From Sphagnum magellanicum (Eukaryota > Streptophyta > Sphagnopsida > Sphagnales > Sphagnaceae): DNA of 64,000 nucleotides. Of this stretch, positions 32,767-42,904 are shown piece after piece. The position numbers and the translations under genes are program-made. How positions within the stretch are numbered: position 1 is the first letter of the stretch; every line of letters begins with the position of its first letter. Under the pieces are notes generated by a model that saw only the letters and a list, made by a program, of their open reading frames with translations, was not told the origin of the DNA and ran no database searches. The stretch is from NCBI GenBank assembly GCA_021904315.1, contig CM038910.1:15190001-15254000 (forward strand), in the 5' to 3' direction.

Positions 32767-35623
32767 CTATGATAATCCTGTACCATCACATTTTCCTGAA
32801 GTCTTGTCACAGAACCCATCCTTGTCCAGCAACTTTTCCGGTGGGGCACTTAGCAAAGGAGAGGAGGGAGAGCCATAGGCATTGCGCTTAGCATTGCCAC
32901 AACCCAAGCTCTTGCGTGTACTCATTCCTGTCACTGGATTTGTCCCACTTGCATACTTGCATAGTGCCTGCACAATGCACAATGACATTGAAAATTGATA
33001 TTTGGGAGACAAGAGTCAGCAGATGATCAAAACCACAAGAAGAAGAGTACCTATATGAAATGATTAAAAAAAACCTGAACACAATCCCATGGGCAGTGAA
33101 TTAAGTTGAGGAAATCCCTGCCTGTTTTTGAGGGAGATCCAGTACTGCATCACTGAAGTCTGCACCTTCAATGACAGCAGAGCCCAGATCACTGCGTGTC
33201 AACACTGCTCTCACCAAAAGCGCATCTGTCAGATCAGCCTCATTGAGAACCTGCATGCATGAAAAAATAAGTCTTTTGTCTTCTCCCTCTTACTGTCAAA
33301 TGATGTTATGTGTAGTGATGGCTTGATGATGTGGAGTTCAATCCAATTTTTTACACAAGATGAGCAGTCTCATTTGCACAATCCAAAGAGCTTCAAAAGT
33401 ATTGGCAACTGAGAAAATCTACAACAAGCAGGAGAAATTAATCTGCATATGTAGATTCACACATTCCCTTTCACCCTGTGAAACTCTTAACAATTGTTCA
33501 AATCTATTCTGTGATTGTCTTGCACAGTCTAACAGCACCTCTCAGAAGGATGGGCGCAATTCAACTCACCATGCGATCCATGAGAGTGTCACTGAGATCT
33601 GCACCTGCATTACATCCCATATAATATGTCCAATCATTCAGTAAGTTCAGATGCACAGCACATTCCATATCCAAATCCCAATCTGCATGTTGTCATATCA
33701 ATCAGATTGCTACATCTATGGTGTTGTGCAGGAAACTATGGACCTTAACCCAATCCAGCTGAGGTTGAATACAAAAATTGCACAGTCCTTAATGAGAGTG
33801 TTTTTAATTTGTCCATGATAGTACAATAAGCAGCCAAACAGTGATCATGCATTGTTCCACATGCAGTTACAAGCTCTGAGCATTGTTGCCACCAACTCAA
33901 GATGGGAGTAGATGAAAGAAGGTTGATATTAAGAACAAAGGGAATCAGATTGTGCCAGGCACAGGTTTGGGGTTTTAGGGTTAGGAAAAGCAGCCCACTG
34001 TCTTGCAATTACAAAACTTCTACATACCTATCAAGGACAGACCCAACATATTATTATGTGAGAGGTAATTAGTAGGTATGCACTTTGAAGAAAGGTTTAC
34101 CTTTGAAATTGGTCCTGAAGGCAACAGCTTTCTCCAGGTAGGCACCGTTAAAATAGCTACCACTAAAATTTGACTCCCTCATATCAGCTGATGTGAAGTT
34201 CCCTCTCCTGAAATTCTCATTAGAATGCACCGACTTCCTGAGAAAAAAACCAATACATTGCCACAAGCTTTACTTCCCCAAGGCTAAGTACAATAGTAAT
34301 GCAGGTATGAGAGGTTACAAGCTACAGTGTCTCTTCAACATGATAGCTTAGAGTAGCTCCACTAGTGCATGATACAACAAATTTTGGATGAAGAAAAGTC
34401 AAAACATGCCGGTTTGACAAAGCAAAATGGTTTTGGCCCAGCATTTTGGTGCAAGATCCTAAGGCTGGCAAAAGGCACAGCAAAGCCTAACACCTCCTGT
34501 TGACTTGCTGTTGAATGGCTAGATAAGTTGATTTGTCCAGGTGGGTTGCTATTAGTAGCTTCCCACCATTTGCAGTCTCAGTCTCAGTTCTATGGGTGGA
34601 GTTGGGAAAAAGTAAATTAACTAAATCTGGATGTGAGAAGTACTGTTGCAAGGCCACATACTGAGCACTGGTGGAGCTGCTCTTACACCTGTTGGGGTGT
34701 TCAAAGTCAAAAAACAAGAATGCCTACAGAGCAGCTGACAGCTGCTACTTCATGAGCTCCTCATCACAAGCCATTACCAAGTACACTAGAACATCCAACA
34801 TGGAAAGTGTAGACATGAGTGCAAAAGACATCTCTACATGGCAAAGAAAATGTAGCAATCTGAAATTATAAAATTTGCAATCACACATCATTGCAGACAA
34901 ACCTGAGATCCGCTGATCCAAATTGAACAGCTGAGCCAATACCAAATTCTCCTCGTGTATTGGCCTCAAATTGATTCAAATCAGCCATGGCATCCAGGCT
35001 GGTGCCAACCACAGCTGCAGCAAGGGCGGCTGCCATAGCCTGTCTCAAAGCCCGTGATTCTGCAGCCCCTCTCTGCCTCCCAACTTCAGCCCTAAAAGCA
35101 GACCCTCTTCTTCTTCCACACAGATCAGCCCTTTCTTCCCTCCTCCAGTACAGAATTCTCACAGTTCAATACTCAAGAGGAGTAAACAAACATCAAATTA
35201 CAATCCACATAGGCTTGACGCAATGAGCTCCTGACAAGCTTTTATGTTTGGTGACTTGCATTCAGCTTTGAGCAGAACCCATTGGATTGGAGAGCAAAAA
35301 CAGACCCAGCTGCTAACAAACTGAGACACGAACACACACAAACAAACAAAAAGTACGACAACCCTACCTGAACCTGCTTCGGTGGATACAGACTTGTTGT
35401 GTCCGCTTGCACCAGCATCACTAGCATGGTTACTACTATCATCACCCGACGCCTCGCAAACGCATGTGACCAGCCTCCCAGACCTTCTGTTTTGCACATG
35501 AACTCGCGGGCCACTGTTGACAAGCTGCGGAGCTGCTGATGAGCTTGCCAACCACGAAGACACCCCCAGTTTACAAGGGACGACATGCGTCCCAGCAACG
35601 ACACAAATGTTCCCGACACCCAT
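32767..35623 (-). CDS. Thylakoid lumenal 15 kDa pentapeptide-repeat protein
   Basis: Six exons on the minus strand: 35368-35623, 35059?-34903, 34237-34101, 33604-33570, 33250-33122 and 32967-32767, for 304 residues. The start ATG at 35623 opens MGVGNICVV; the first ~111 residues form a bipartite transit peptide ending in an alanine-rich hydrophobic stretch and DAMA, the likely lumenal cleavage site. The mature part starts DLNQFEANTRGEFGIGSA, then NENFRRGNFTSADMRESNFS and NGAYLEKA. It carries pentapeptide A(D/N)LxX repeats (ADLSDTLMDRM, NEADLTDALL, RSDLGSAVIEGADFSDAV) and ends with ALCKYASGTNPVTG, RKSLGCGN, NAYGSPSSPLLSAPP and DGFCD. This order matches the plant lumenal TL15 family (Arabidopsis At2g44920 type), soluble in the thylakoid lumen, role unclear. 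Frames agree at every junction. The acceptor of intron 1 is the weakest call (purine-rich). Intron 5 appears to start with GC. Confidence 0.9.
32968..33121 (-). other. GC-AG intron 5 of the lumenal protein gene
   Basis: Exon 5 must end ...CTCAAAAACAG because the family continues QKQ-ALCKYA. The next bases are GCAGGGATTT, not GT, and the frame meets TAA soon after. The 3' end is a normal ...TGTGCAG before GCACTATGC. So the intron reads as GC...AG, 154 bases. GC-AG introns are a known minor class, but here the base at +4 is not the usual A. Confidence 0.7.
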
Positions 35624-35639
35624 CTCTCCCCTTCTTTCC

Positions 35640-35660
35640 CTCTCTCTCTCTCTCGCGTCT
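35640..35660. repeat. (CT)n run in the lumenal gene leader
   Basis: A CT microsatellite (GA on the gene strand) lies about 20 bp upstream of the start codon, where plant leaders often carry GA/CT runs. Confidence 0.8.
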
Positions 35661-35725
35661 ACTGCGATTGCAATCTTCTTCGCACTTCTTCGTTGCCAGG
35701 AGCGAAATTTTGGACCAGAGTTTTG

Positions 35726-36330
35726 TTTTTTCAATTTTGTGAGGTATGTGGACTTGAGATCATCCACAGGAGGAATGAGCCAAATTAGCCAAATTTGGCT
35801 ACAGGTCAGACGGGAAAGTTAAAAAAATTTCAGAATCCTTGCCTTGTTTTGGCGACCTCTTGGAGTCTATTGTCAGAATATGGCGACTTCTGCTTTTTTT
35901 TCCCTCGAAATATGGCGACTTTGGAGGTTTTCTTTCCTAAAACAATCCTTTGTAGAATGTATTGTTTAAAAATATGGCGAGTTCAGACCTTTTTTTCCCC
36001 CTCAATATATGGCGATTTCAGACCCCTTTTTTCCCCTTAAAATATGGCCACTTTAGAGTTTTTTTTTCCTTAATTTGTAGAAATATATCGTCTAAAAATA
36101 TGGCGAGTTCAGAACTTTTTTGCCCCCTCCAAACATGGCGAGTTCAGACCTTTTTTTCCCTTCAGAATATGGCGGCTTTGGATTTTAATTTTCTCAAAAA
36201 CATCCTTCTTAGAATGTATTTTGTCTAAAAATGTGGCGAACTTCAGACTTTTTTTTTCCTCAAAATATGGCGACTTTGGAATTCTTTTTCCCAAAAAATC
36301 CTTTGTAACCTTTGCACTGGATTGTTTTTT
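35726..36330. repeat. ATATGGCGA repeat module, copy 1
   Basis: It begins with CAATTTTGTGAGGT, ATCCACAGGAGGAAT and a 14-bp palindrome AGCCAAATTTGGCT (about 35789). About ten imperfect units follow, each starting AAATATGGCGA(C/G)TT and running into a T/C tract. Short units (~34 bp) alternate with longer ones (~60 bp) that add AATCCTTTGTAGAATGTA. The unit starts lie near 35878, 35910, 35971, 36006, 36041, 36096, 36132, 36167, 36230 and 36260. Related words (AGCCAATATGGCTAAAT, ATCGCCACTTTGGCTACA) near 36875-36930 lie in the opposite sense and may mark the far end of a larger element. Confidence 0.8.
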
Positions 36331-36984
36331 TTGCGGTCGCCACGGTGCGAAATTTCGCCATCAAACAAAAAAAACAAAAACACCAGGACTGGCGACGAGT
36401 TGCGATTGATGAGAAAACAAGTCGACCAACGAAGAGGAAGAAGAAAGACGAGAAAGAGAATCTGGGATAAGCCAGGCCACGCTTTGACCTTCTCCACCGT
36501 CAGATGGTGCTAGGATCAGACGTGGAGTTGATCTTCTTCCTGCTCCGCTCAAAAGTGGGAATAGGGTTTGACACGCTTGTTTTCAGTGGGGAAGAGGTTG
36601 GAGGTTCGAATTCTTGCGAGTTCAACAACAAGCAGACCCAGTCTACCTTTCAGGCAGCCCGTGTTTTTTTCCTTAGCAAAATTCTTTTTCGCCAAAAAGA
36701 GAAAATTTTAATTTTAAATGACTAGCCACGTTACATGCTTTTCAGAGATTTTCATTCACATGAATTCTTTTTTAATTTAAGAAAAAATGTCCATACTTTT
36801 ATACTTGGTTCGAATTAGGGAGGTGAAAATGTAGAAGGATGTTTGAAATATTATTTACTTTCATATTGGGTTATAGCCAATATGGCTAAATCTTCCTAAG
36901 AATTACTATCGCCACTTTGGCTACATTACAAAATTTGACCCCAAACAAACACTGCTTTCAGGTGTAAAGGAACATCTGAAATCT
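36331..36984. other. Intergenic DNA between two repeat blocks
   Basis: No gene recognised. GGTTCGAATTC at 36603 resembles a tRNA B box but no cloverleaf can be drawn around it. Confidence 0.55.
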
Positions 36985-37515
36985 ACTTGTGTGTGTTAAG
37001 GACCTATTAAGGCACCTTCCACCGGACCTCAAACCTAAAACCCTGATCCTAAAAGCCCTTAATGACTTCACAAAGCAACTTCCAATGACTTTAACACCAA
37101 AACCCTAATTCCAAAGCTCCCAAGGTCCTGTTAAGGGCACCTTCCAATAGACCGTGAAACCCCCAAAACCCCTAATTCTGAAGCTCTCAAGGACTTCTCA
37201 AGGGCAGCTTCCAAGAGACCTTAAACCCAAAACCCTAATTTCAGATCCCTCAAGGACCTTTTAAGGGCACCTCCAATAGACCTTAAACCCGAAACCCTAA
37301 TTTCAGATCCCTTGAGGACCTTTTAAGGGCACCTCCAATAGACCTTAAATCCAAAACCCTAATCCTGAAGCCCTCAAGCACATCTTAAGATCAACTTCTA
37401 ATAGACCTTAAGCCCAGAACCCTAATTTAGAAGCGCTCAAGGACCCTCTGAATGGTGACTTCTATTAGAGCTCAAACCCGAAACCCTAAACCAACTCTAG
37501 TAAACCCTAATTCGG
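36985..37515 (+). promoter_or_regulatory. Tandem ~63-bp repeat carrying telo-boxes
   Basis: Eight degenerate units of 62-65 bp. Each has the order AAGGACCTxTTAAGGGCACCT, CCAATAGACCTTAAACCC, (A)AAACCCTAAT, then TCAGATCCCTC or GAAGCCCTC. The ACCCTAA-type cores lie near 37039 (variant ACCCTGA), 37101, 37166 (variant with an extra C), 37231, 37293, 37355, 37418 and 37482, with one extra AAACCCTAA at 37502. AAACCCTAA is the plant telo-box, a known element of promoters of ribosomal-protein and other translation-related genes. The array ends about 60 bp before the start codon of the next gene, so it occupies its promoter and leader. Confidence 0.85.
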
Positions 37516-37573
37516 AAGCCCCTTGAAGGCTCTTGTTTGCGCGTTCTGTGTGCAGTCGCGTCTGCATCCTGCG

Positions 37574-38104
37574 ATGGAGACCGGCAAATCTGAGAGGAAG
37601 CGTGATCGTCTCGAGCGGAAAAAGAAGTCGGCTACTTCTCTCAACGTTTCGACTCTTTCTGACGCGAGGAAGAAGTCCAATGGACACAGTAAGAAGAGGG
37701 GAGTTCCATCACAGATGAGTCAGGTTTCCACTTTCGAGAAGCAGTCCAAGAAGAAGAAGAAGAAGAAGAAGAAGAAAAATGCTTTGGTCCAGTTGCGGGA
37801 AGAAGACGAAGATGTGTATTCGGATGACGGTTACGTGAGGAAAAGTGAGGTCGGAGGTGGTGTAGTGAGTTTTGAGAACAGTGAAGATCAGGATGAAGAT
37901 CAGGAAAACGGAAAGACAGATGATCACGTCGCGAAGGTTGAGACCTTGGAAGGTGAGAGGGTTGGGAAGCAGCCTAAAGTCGTTGATAGTCTCAAGTCAC
38001 TGCGTGCTGCCATAGCCGCGAAGAGTAAGGAAAAGAAGGACAAACAAGTGGGCGAGATTCTTAGGCAGAAGGGCTTCTCTTCTGATGACGAAGAAGAGAT
38101 GTGA
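37574..38104 (+). CDS. Lysine-rich protein with acidic tail, possibly nucleolar
   Basis: An intronless ORF of 176 codons from ATG at 37574 (context GCGATGG), the first ATG in frame. The N-terminal third is very basic (KSERKRDRLERKKK, RKKSNGHSKKRG, then an uninterrupted run of ten lysines around residues 58-67). The middle is acidic (REEDEDVYSDDGY, SEDQDEDQEN). The end has a compact predicted helix, SLKSLRAAIAAKSKEKKDKQ then VGEILRQKGFSSDDEEEM. That conserved-looking C-terminus is the best evidence the ORF is real. I do not recognise the family. Lysine-rich plus acidic composition and the telo-box array just upstream fit a nucleolar or ribosome-biogenesis role, but this is inference. Confidence 0.65.
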   Translation: METGKSERKRDRLERKKKSATSLNVSTLSDARKKSNGHSKKRGVPSQMSQVSTFEKQSKKKKKKKKKKNALVQLREEDEDVYSDDGYVRKSEVGGGVVSFENSEDQDEDQENGKTDDHVAKVETLEGERVGKQPKVVDSLKSLRAAIAAKSKEKKDKQVGEILRQKGFSSDDEEEM

Positions 38105-38300
38105 AAGCGCACATGTCCCGTTAGGACGATCGAGTTTTGCGTGAACGGCATATAGAAGAACCTCACTCGCGGTTCGTCTTCTCCGAAAATCCTCTTTTGT
38201 TTCCCTCTTTTCTCAACTCTTTTTTCTTCAAAGGCAATTCTACACCAAGCCTCGCAATTGCAATTGCCAGGATTCCACAAAGAAGCGTTGCTTAGGACAT

Positions 38301-38355
38301 CTTTCCATTAGACTGCTGCGATCACACATTCTGTGATCACTGCAGCTTTCCATTG
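38301..38355. repeat. Short imperfect hairpin related to the next one
   Basis: CTTTCCATTAGACTGCTGCG at 38301 leads into GATCACA, a CATTC loop, TGTGATC and ACTGCAG. Its left part matches the left arm of the hairpin at 38582, so the two share an origin. The outer CTTTCCATT recurs as a direct, not inverted, repeat on the right. Confidence 0.6.
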
Positions 38356-38581
38356 TGTTTTTTCAATTAGTTGTGCTCACTGTCATCTTACAGCTCTACC
38401 AGCCAAGCATTGACCAGTTGATGTGAGAGCTGGTAGTATGAACAAACCGTGACTCACCATGCAATGACATCTGTCCCTGTTTTGATGAAAACATGTGTTC
38501 CCAGAGTTATTAATTACATGTTTTCAACACACAGCTCTTGCAATTGTCCCTGCAGCAAGAATCAAGACCCTATGTCAGTGG

Positions 38582-38648
38582 CTTTCCATTAGGCTGCTGT
38601 GATCACATTACATACAGTGTAATGTGATCTCAGCAGCCTAATGGAAAG
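38582..38648. repeat. Near-perfect 67-base hairpin
   Basis: Arms 38582-38612 and 38618-38648 pair at 30 of 31 positions around the loop TACAG. The left arm starts CTTTCCATTAGGCTGCTG; the right arm ends CAGCAGCCTAATGGAAAG. It lies about 480 bp after the stop of the lysine-rich gene. It could be a tiny foldback element or a small-RNA precursor. No target duplication is seen. Confidence 0.85.
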
Positions 38649-40335
38649 AGACAGCTTACTTTTATAGCATCGGAAGGTGCTGACTGACTGACTGATGCTA
38701 ATTGAATGGTGCAGGATGTGAGAACTGCTTTCCAGAGCAAAGAAGCAATGAGAAGAGTTGAGCAGTAAACCAGAACAAGGTAGAATTTCACTTCAGACTG
38801 AGCATAAGTTAGCCTCAAGCTAGCTGCAATGTTCTTACAATCTGATACCTTGCCAAGCAAGGAGCTCGAATATGATCTCTTTTTGTGCAGAATTGTTTTG
38901 ACATGCTCTCCTTGCCACTAGTAGTATAGCTCAAAGCTAGATGGAGGATGAAGGCAAATGTGCCAATGTGTATGTCAATGGGAGTTTCCTGTTCCCATTG
39001 ATTGTTTTCGAAACAATGTATCATGACTTTGGACATCTTGTACCCTACTATTATGCAGTTATTTCTTGTTGCCTCAAGAATGAAGACCTTGTACCTCTGT
39101 AGTCCGCTGATGATGGAGGTCTCACTGTCAACTGGGCTCCTGGAAGTAATTGTAATCCCTGTATGTACAATGCAACTTCTATGAGCTGAGCAAACCTGTT
39201 TTGGCCAACTTTGTACAGGTCATGAAATAAGAGAAAGCAACATACTACTGTTTATTTTGTGGTTTGCTTCATGGTTATGTTCATTGCCCTCTCTTTCCAG
39301 GGTAATTTCTTCTGTCTTGCTTCATTCCCACAAATCACACCATCTTGTGAATATAGGCTAGGGACATTCATCACAGAGCATCTAGCTGATGAACTGCACA
39401 TTACACCCAGCAAAGATAATGGCAAAACCTGAAGCCTTCCAAAGTCAGAGTGACTTTTTTAAGGTCGCAAAGAATGCACAAAGAAAGAGAGAAAGAGAGA
39501 ATGCATACAGCTGCTTGCTCACAGCCTTGTGGCTCTAGACCCAATTTTTTGTTGAATGCAGGTGCTAAATCCCAGGCCAGAAGCCCTTGCCTCAAATGAT
39601 TGTTTGAGGATCTGGCATATTGGTGCCTCATGGAGAGATGAGGAAGTACAATGGCAGCATGAATCACAATTGAGCAGAGTTTCCAGCATAAATGTTGATG
39701 CTTAAGTAGCAAGCTACATTCTACCAGCCTACAGCACTGCTTCAGTAGTGAGATTTCCTGAAACAGAAGTGAAAGAGAGACCAAGGACAGCACTAGTTTC
39801 TTCACCACCATCACACTAATGCCTGTTTGATTTGCAATTTGCATCACAGGTTCTTTCAGAGGAGTCAATCCACAGCTAATAACATGAGAAATATTGAATG
39901 GACAATGGTTTGTATGCAGCTGGCTTTGCTCCCATTAAGCTGACTGCTACTACCTATGATCCAGAACCTGATGCTAAGACACAAAAATGGCACCTCTTGC
40001 AAGGTTCTTCCAGCCTTTTGTTCCTCACATGATCAGACTATTTCACAAAATTGAGTGACAACAATTCTGGACCCCCTTAAGAGTTCCACCAAGCAAATTG
40101 ATGAGACACCAGTCAATTTCAATTCACCACACAACCTGACCCATGCCAGGACATTCAACCTATTTCCAAAACTGCTGGTTCATAAGAATGTAACAACCTG
40201 AGAGGTTTTGTAGTGCAAATTGAGCGCACATTACACAGTGCAATTTCCCTGGAGCAGGATCTTATGCGTAAGCTCCCTAGGGCAAGGGCCTAAGGCAATC
40301 TGAAGCATCAGATTACCTCATTTGTTACAAAGGTG
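38649..40335. other. Intergenic DNA
   Basis: No convincing gene. A 155-codon minus-strand ORF ending at 39401 is leucine- and serine-rich without a recognisable domain; I treat it as chance. Confidence 0.55.
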
Positions 40336-40419
40336 AGGGCACAGCTGTCAGTGCCTTGTGCCCTGGACCTTGGGCTCCGCCCGCAGCTCACAGGGCAGAA
40401 GCACTGACAGCAGTGCCTT
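40336..40419. ncRNA. Candidate hairpin RNA (miRNA-like foldback)
   Basis: AGGGCACAGCTGTCAGTGCC (left arm, 40336-40365) pairs with the segment ending GCACTGACAGCAGTGCCT (right arm, 40391-40418). About 25 of 30 positions match around a 25-base GC-rich loop, with mismatches spread out as in plant miRNA precursors. It is not a miRNA I know. Evidence is structural only; it could equally be a foldback repeat. Confidence 0.35.
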
Positions 40420-41040
40420 CCCTATACATAATGCAGAAACTCTACTTAGCAAATTCAAGTGCATCTCTTGTGAGGACCCCAAAGCTGCCAGCTACATAAG
40501 CTGTCAGCTTCATTCTAAGCAACAGATGTAGCTTCTAACAATCTGAGGCAGTGCACACACACCATACTTTGCCACCAGCACTCATGAACAAACTGACTCT
40601 TGTCTTGAACGACAAACTCTTGTAACCTTACTACAGAAGGGTATATAATGAGACTTGCTGTGAGATGCAGTTCTGAAGTTGTGTCACTTGTAAGATGGAG
40701 TTATCTCAAGTGGCGGATATAGTGAGTGTGACTTTCTGTCATGAGACAAAATTTACAAAGCAAGGGTAAATCCAACATTGCACCAAGAGATGAAAGAAAA
40801 CCAGAGAATTGACTGGATGGGCTGGACTAAAGGGCCAACAACTTTGCACCCACACCCACATTGGACAGTTGACAAACAGAATATGGATCCCAACAAAAGA
40901 AAAGAATTGGTGAAAACAGCACAAAGAGGATTGCAAAAAAATCTTAATGAGGAAAAAATTTCTTTTAGTACTGGACTTTGTCCGTATGCCATTTGGTTTA
41001 CATGAAGGGATGGCCTAACCAAGCAAGCTGAACTGTGACA

Positions 41041-41862
41041 CTAATAAGATTCACTATTATCAACACCCAAACCATACAAAACACCAGCATACTTTCCTGT
41101 GGAACCATCAAAGTAACCTTCCTTGAGCTTGCGATATGCACAAGATGTGAGCAGACTGTCGGAGCCAGCTTGGTGACAAGGACCATATCGTTCCACTTCC
41201 AATTGTTCTGCCAACCGGTTGAGACCTCCATGCAGATTATGACAAAACTTCATGAGGTACTTGATGTCGCAGAGGGAGGGGAAGTAGGTCCTCAACAAGA
41301 CGAAGAAATCAGGCTCTCGTGATGGCAAATTCTGGCATCTCAGAAGCTTCAACAAATAGCCAAAATCATACCCGCTGTGGAAGGTTATCCAATGCACATT
41401 CTCATTCAACACAACACCCGAGGACATCAAAAGCTCACCGAATCGTTGTGAGTCGATTCCTCGCTCCTCATTCTTCTTGAAGTCAATCCCACTCTGTCTC
41501 AGAAGCTCAATGGAGTCTTGTGCATACACATCTTCCCGCAGATTGAACTCCCGGAAATTGAACTGCCATATACAGTAATCTGATGTTCCACATCGTGGCA
41601 GTCTTCCATTTTCATCACAGAAGGTGAGACCCAACTGGATGAGCTTGAGCATGTCAACATTTGCTCTAAGTGTCTGGTAGTGATACTCAGCACTGTTCTT
41701 GAAGGTTCCAACCGGCCTTACCACCACTCCTGGAAACTCTGTGTCCATGGCCAAGTAAGGGTAGTCATCAACAATGTCTCGAATCAACTCTAGCTCCTGC
41801 TCTAGGTTATCTGCCCACACCTCCCGGATGTGGAGGGTGCCTCCCTTTGGAATAATTGACAT
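41041..41862 (-). CDS. CAF1: CAF1 (POP2/CNOT7-type) poly(A) ribonuclease of the CCR4-NOT complex
   Basis: An intronless 273-residue ORF, the usual length for plant CAF1 proteins, which are often intronless. It removes poly(A) tails from mRNA, starting cytoplasmic mRNA decay, as a catalytic subunit of CCR4-NOT. It opens [13 protein letters not shown] and carries the DEDDh nuclease residues: D40 and E42 in [11 protein letters not shown]166 in [12 protein letters not shown]230 and D235 in [11 protein letters not shown]. Family signatures are [20 protein letters not shown], INFx-type [26 protein letters not shown] and GLNRLAEQL. All catalytic residues are present, so it should be active. Plant CAF1 genes are often stress- or hormone-induced; nothing in this sequence proves that here. 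Confidence 0.96.
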   Translation of the reverse strand: MSIIPKGGTLHIREVWADNLEQELELIRDIVDDYPYLAMDTEFPGVVVRPVGTFKNSAEYHYQTLRANVDMLKLIQLGLTFCDENGRLPRCGTSDYCIWQFNFREFNLREDVYAQDSIELLRQSGIDFKKNEERGIDSQRFGELLMSSGVVLNENVHWITFHSGYDFGYLLKLLRCQNLPSREPDFFVLLRTYFPSLCDIKYLMKFCHNLHGGLNRLAEQLEVERYGPCHQAGSDSLLTSCAYRKLKEGYFDGSTGKYAGVLYGLGVDNSESY

Positions 41863-42900
41863 TGAAGAGTAGGGATGTTAGGGTCCGCTTTCTTCTTCTT
41901 CTCCTTTTGCTGCTGCTGCTGCCACCACCGCTTCTTCTTCTTTTTCTTCTTCTTGTTTCTTCTTCCAACAAAACACTTGCCACTCGTCCTTTCGCTTGCA
42001 TACGCTGTGTCTCCTCCACACTGCTCCTCAAAATAGGGTTGCAAGTGTCACATGGAACTATCAAGTCTCTGTCTGCTCCTGCTGTTCTCTTTCTCTTGCA
42101 ATCCAACATAAGACTCTTATTACGTCCACAGGAGGGTAGGGTTCCACCTCCTTCTTTCTGCTGCTCCACCTCCTCTTCCTCCTCCTGCTGCTGTCTGTGC
42201 CCTGCTCCCGCTCCTCTGTTCCCTGCCGCTCACTTTCCGAAACTCCTCAGAGCTCCTCTACTTACAACCACCACCCCTAAACACTTTTCCAAAGCGTCAC
42301 AATCTCACAAGAACGCACGCACAAAGCAAGAAAAAAACCCCCCGAGTTCAGGAGACTACAAGATCGTTGAAAATAGTCCCCAAAAAAATTCTTTCCTAAA
42401 ACTTCTCAAGCAAGTCCTTCTTTCCCGTTCTCTGTGCCTCACTACCCACCAAGCAGCCAGGGCTATATAAACTCCCGGCAACAAGCAATAAGCAACAGAA
42501 ACACGTCTGTGTGACTGCAGGCTGACTGACCAGCCAAAAAAGCACACGGCAAACCAAACCAAACCAAACCACGCGAAAAATAAAACACACGCTGCTTCTC
42601 TCGAGCGAGAGTGTACAAACAACACGTGCAAAGAAATTTCTGCGAAGCACAAACGCAGAGAGAGAATGTAACCCAGAAAACAAAACTGCGACAAAAGCGC
42701 AACACAATAGCAAGCGCATCACTCGCACGCACGCGCACACACTCTCTCTCTCTCCCTTGCGTCCTTTCCGCGGAAGCTCCCGTGCCCTCGTTCACACACT
42801 CCCGTTCCCCCGTTCTCCATTCTCGGCCTTCTCCACCACGACCCGGTCCGGGCCCGTCTCGGCCCGCGATCGGTGCCCTAGACCCAATCTGCTGATTACC
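41863..42900 (-). promoter_or_regulatory. Upstream region and leader of CAF1
   Basis: The first 350 bp upstream of the ATG are GAAG- and CAG-rich on the gene strand, typical of a leader. The sequence up to 42.9 kb is CpG-bearing and less AT-rich than the surroundings. A TATA-like TATATAA (42464-42470, read as TTATATA on the gene strand) lies about 600 bp upstream. It fits the TATA consensus in either direction, so it is not decisive. Several ORFs of about 110 codons on the gene strand are unassigned and likely untranslated. Confidence 0.45.
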
Positions 42901-42904
42901 AGCA

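Noticed and set aside
36595-36625. tRNA gene suggested by GGTTCGAATTC
   Set aside because: The B-box-like word is present, but there is no matching A box, anticodon stem or acceptor stem around it.
39401-39868. 155-codon minus-strand gene
   Set aside because: No domain, low-complexity Leu/Ser content, and no supporting splice or regulatory context.
41807-42795. Several ~110-codon minus-strand ORFs upstream of CAF1
   Set aside because: They overlap one another in different frames and lie in the probable leader and promoter; none has a domain.
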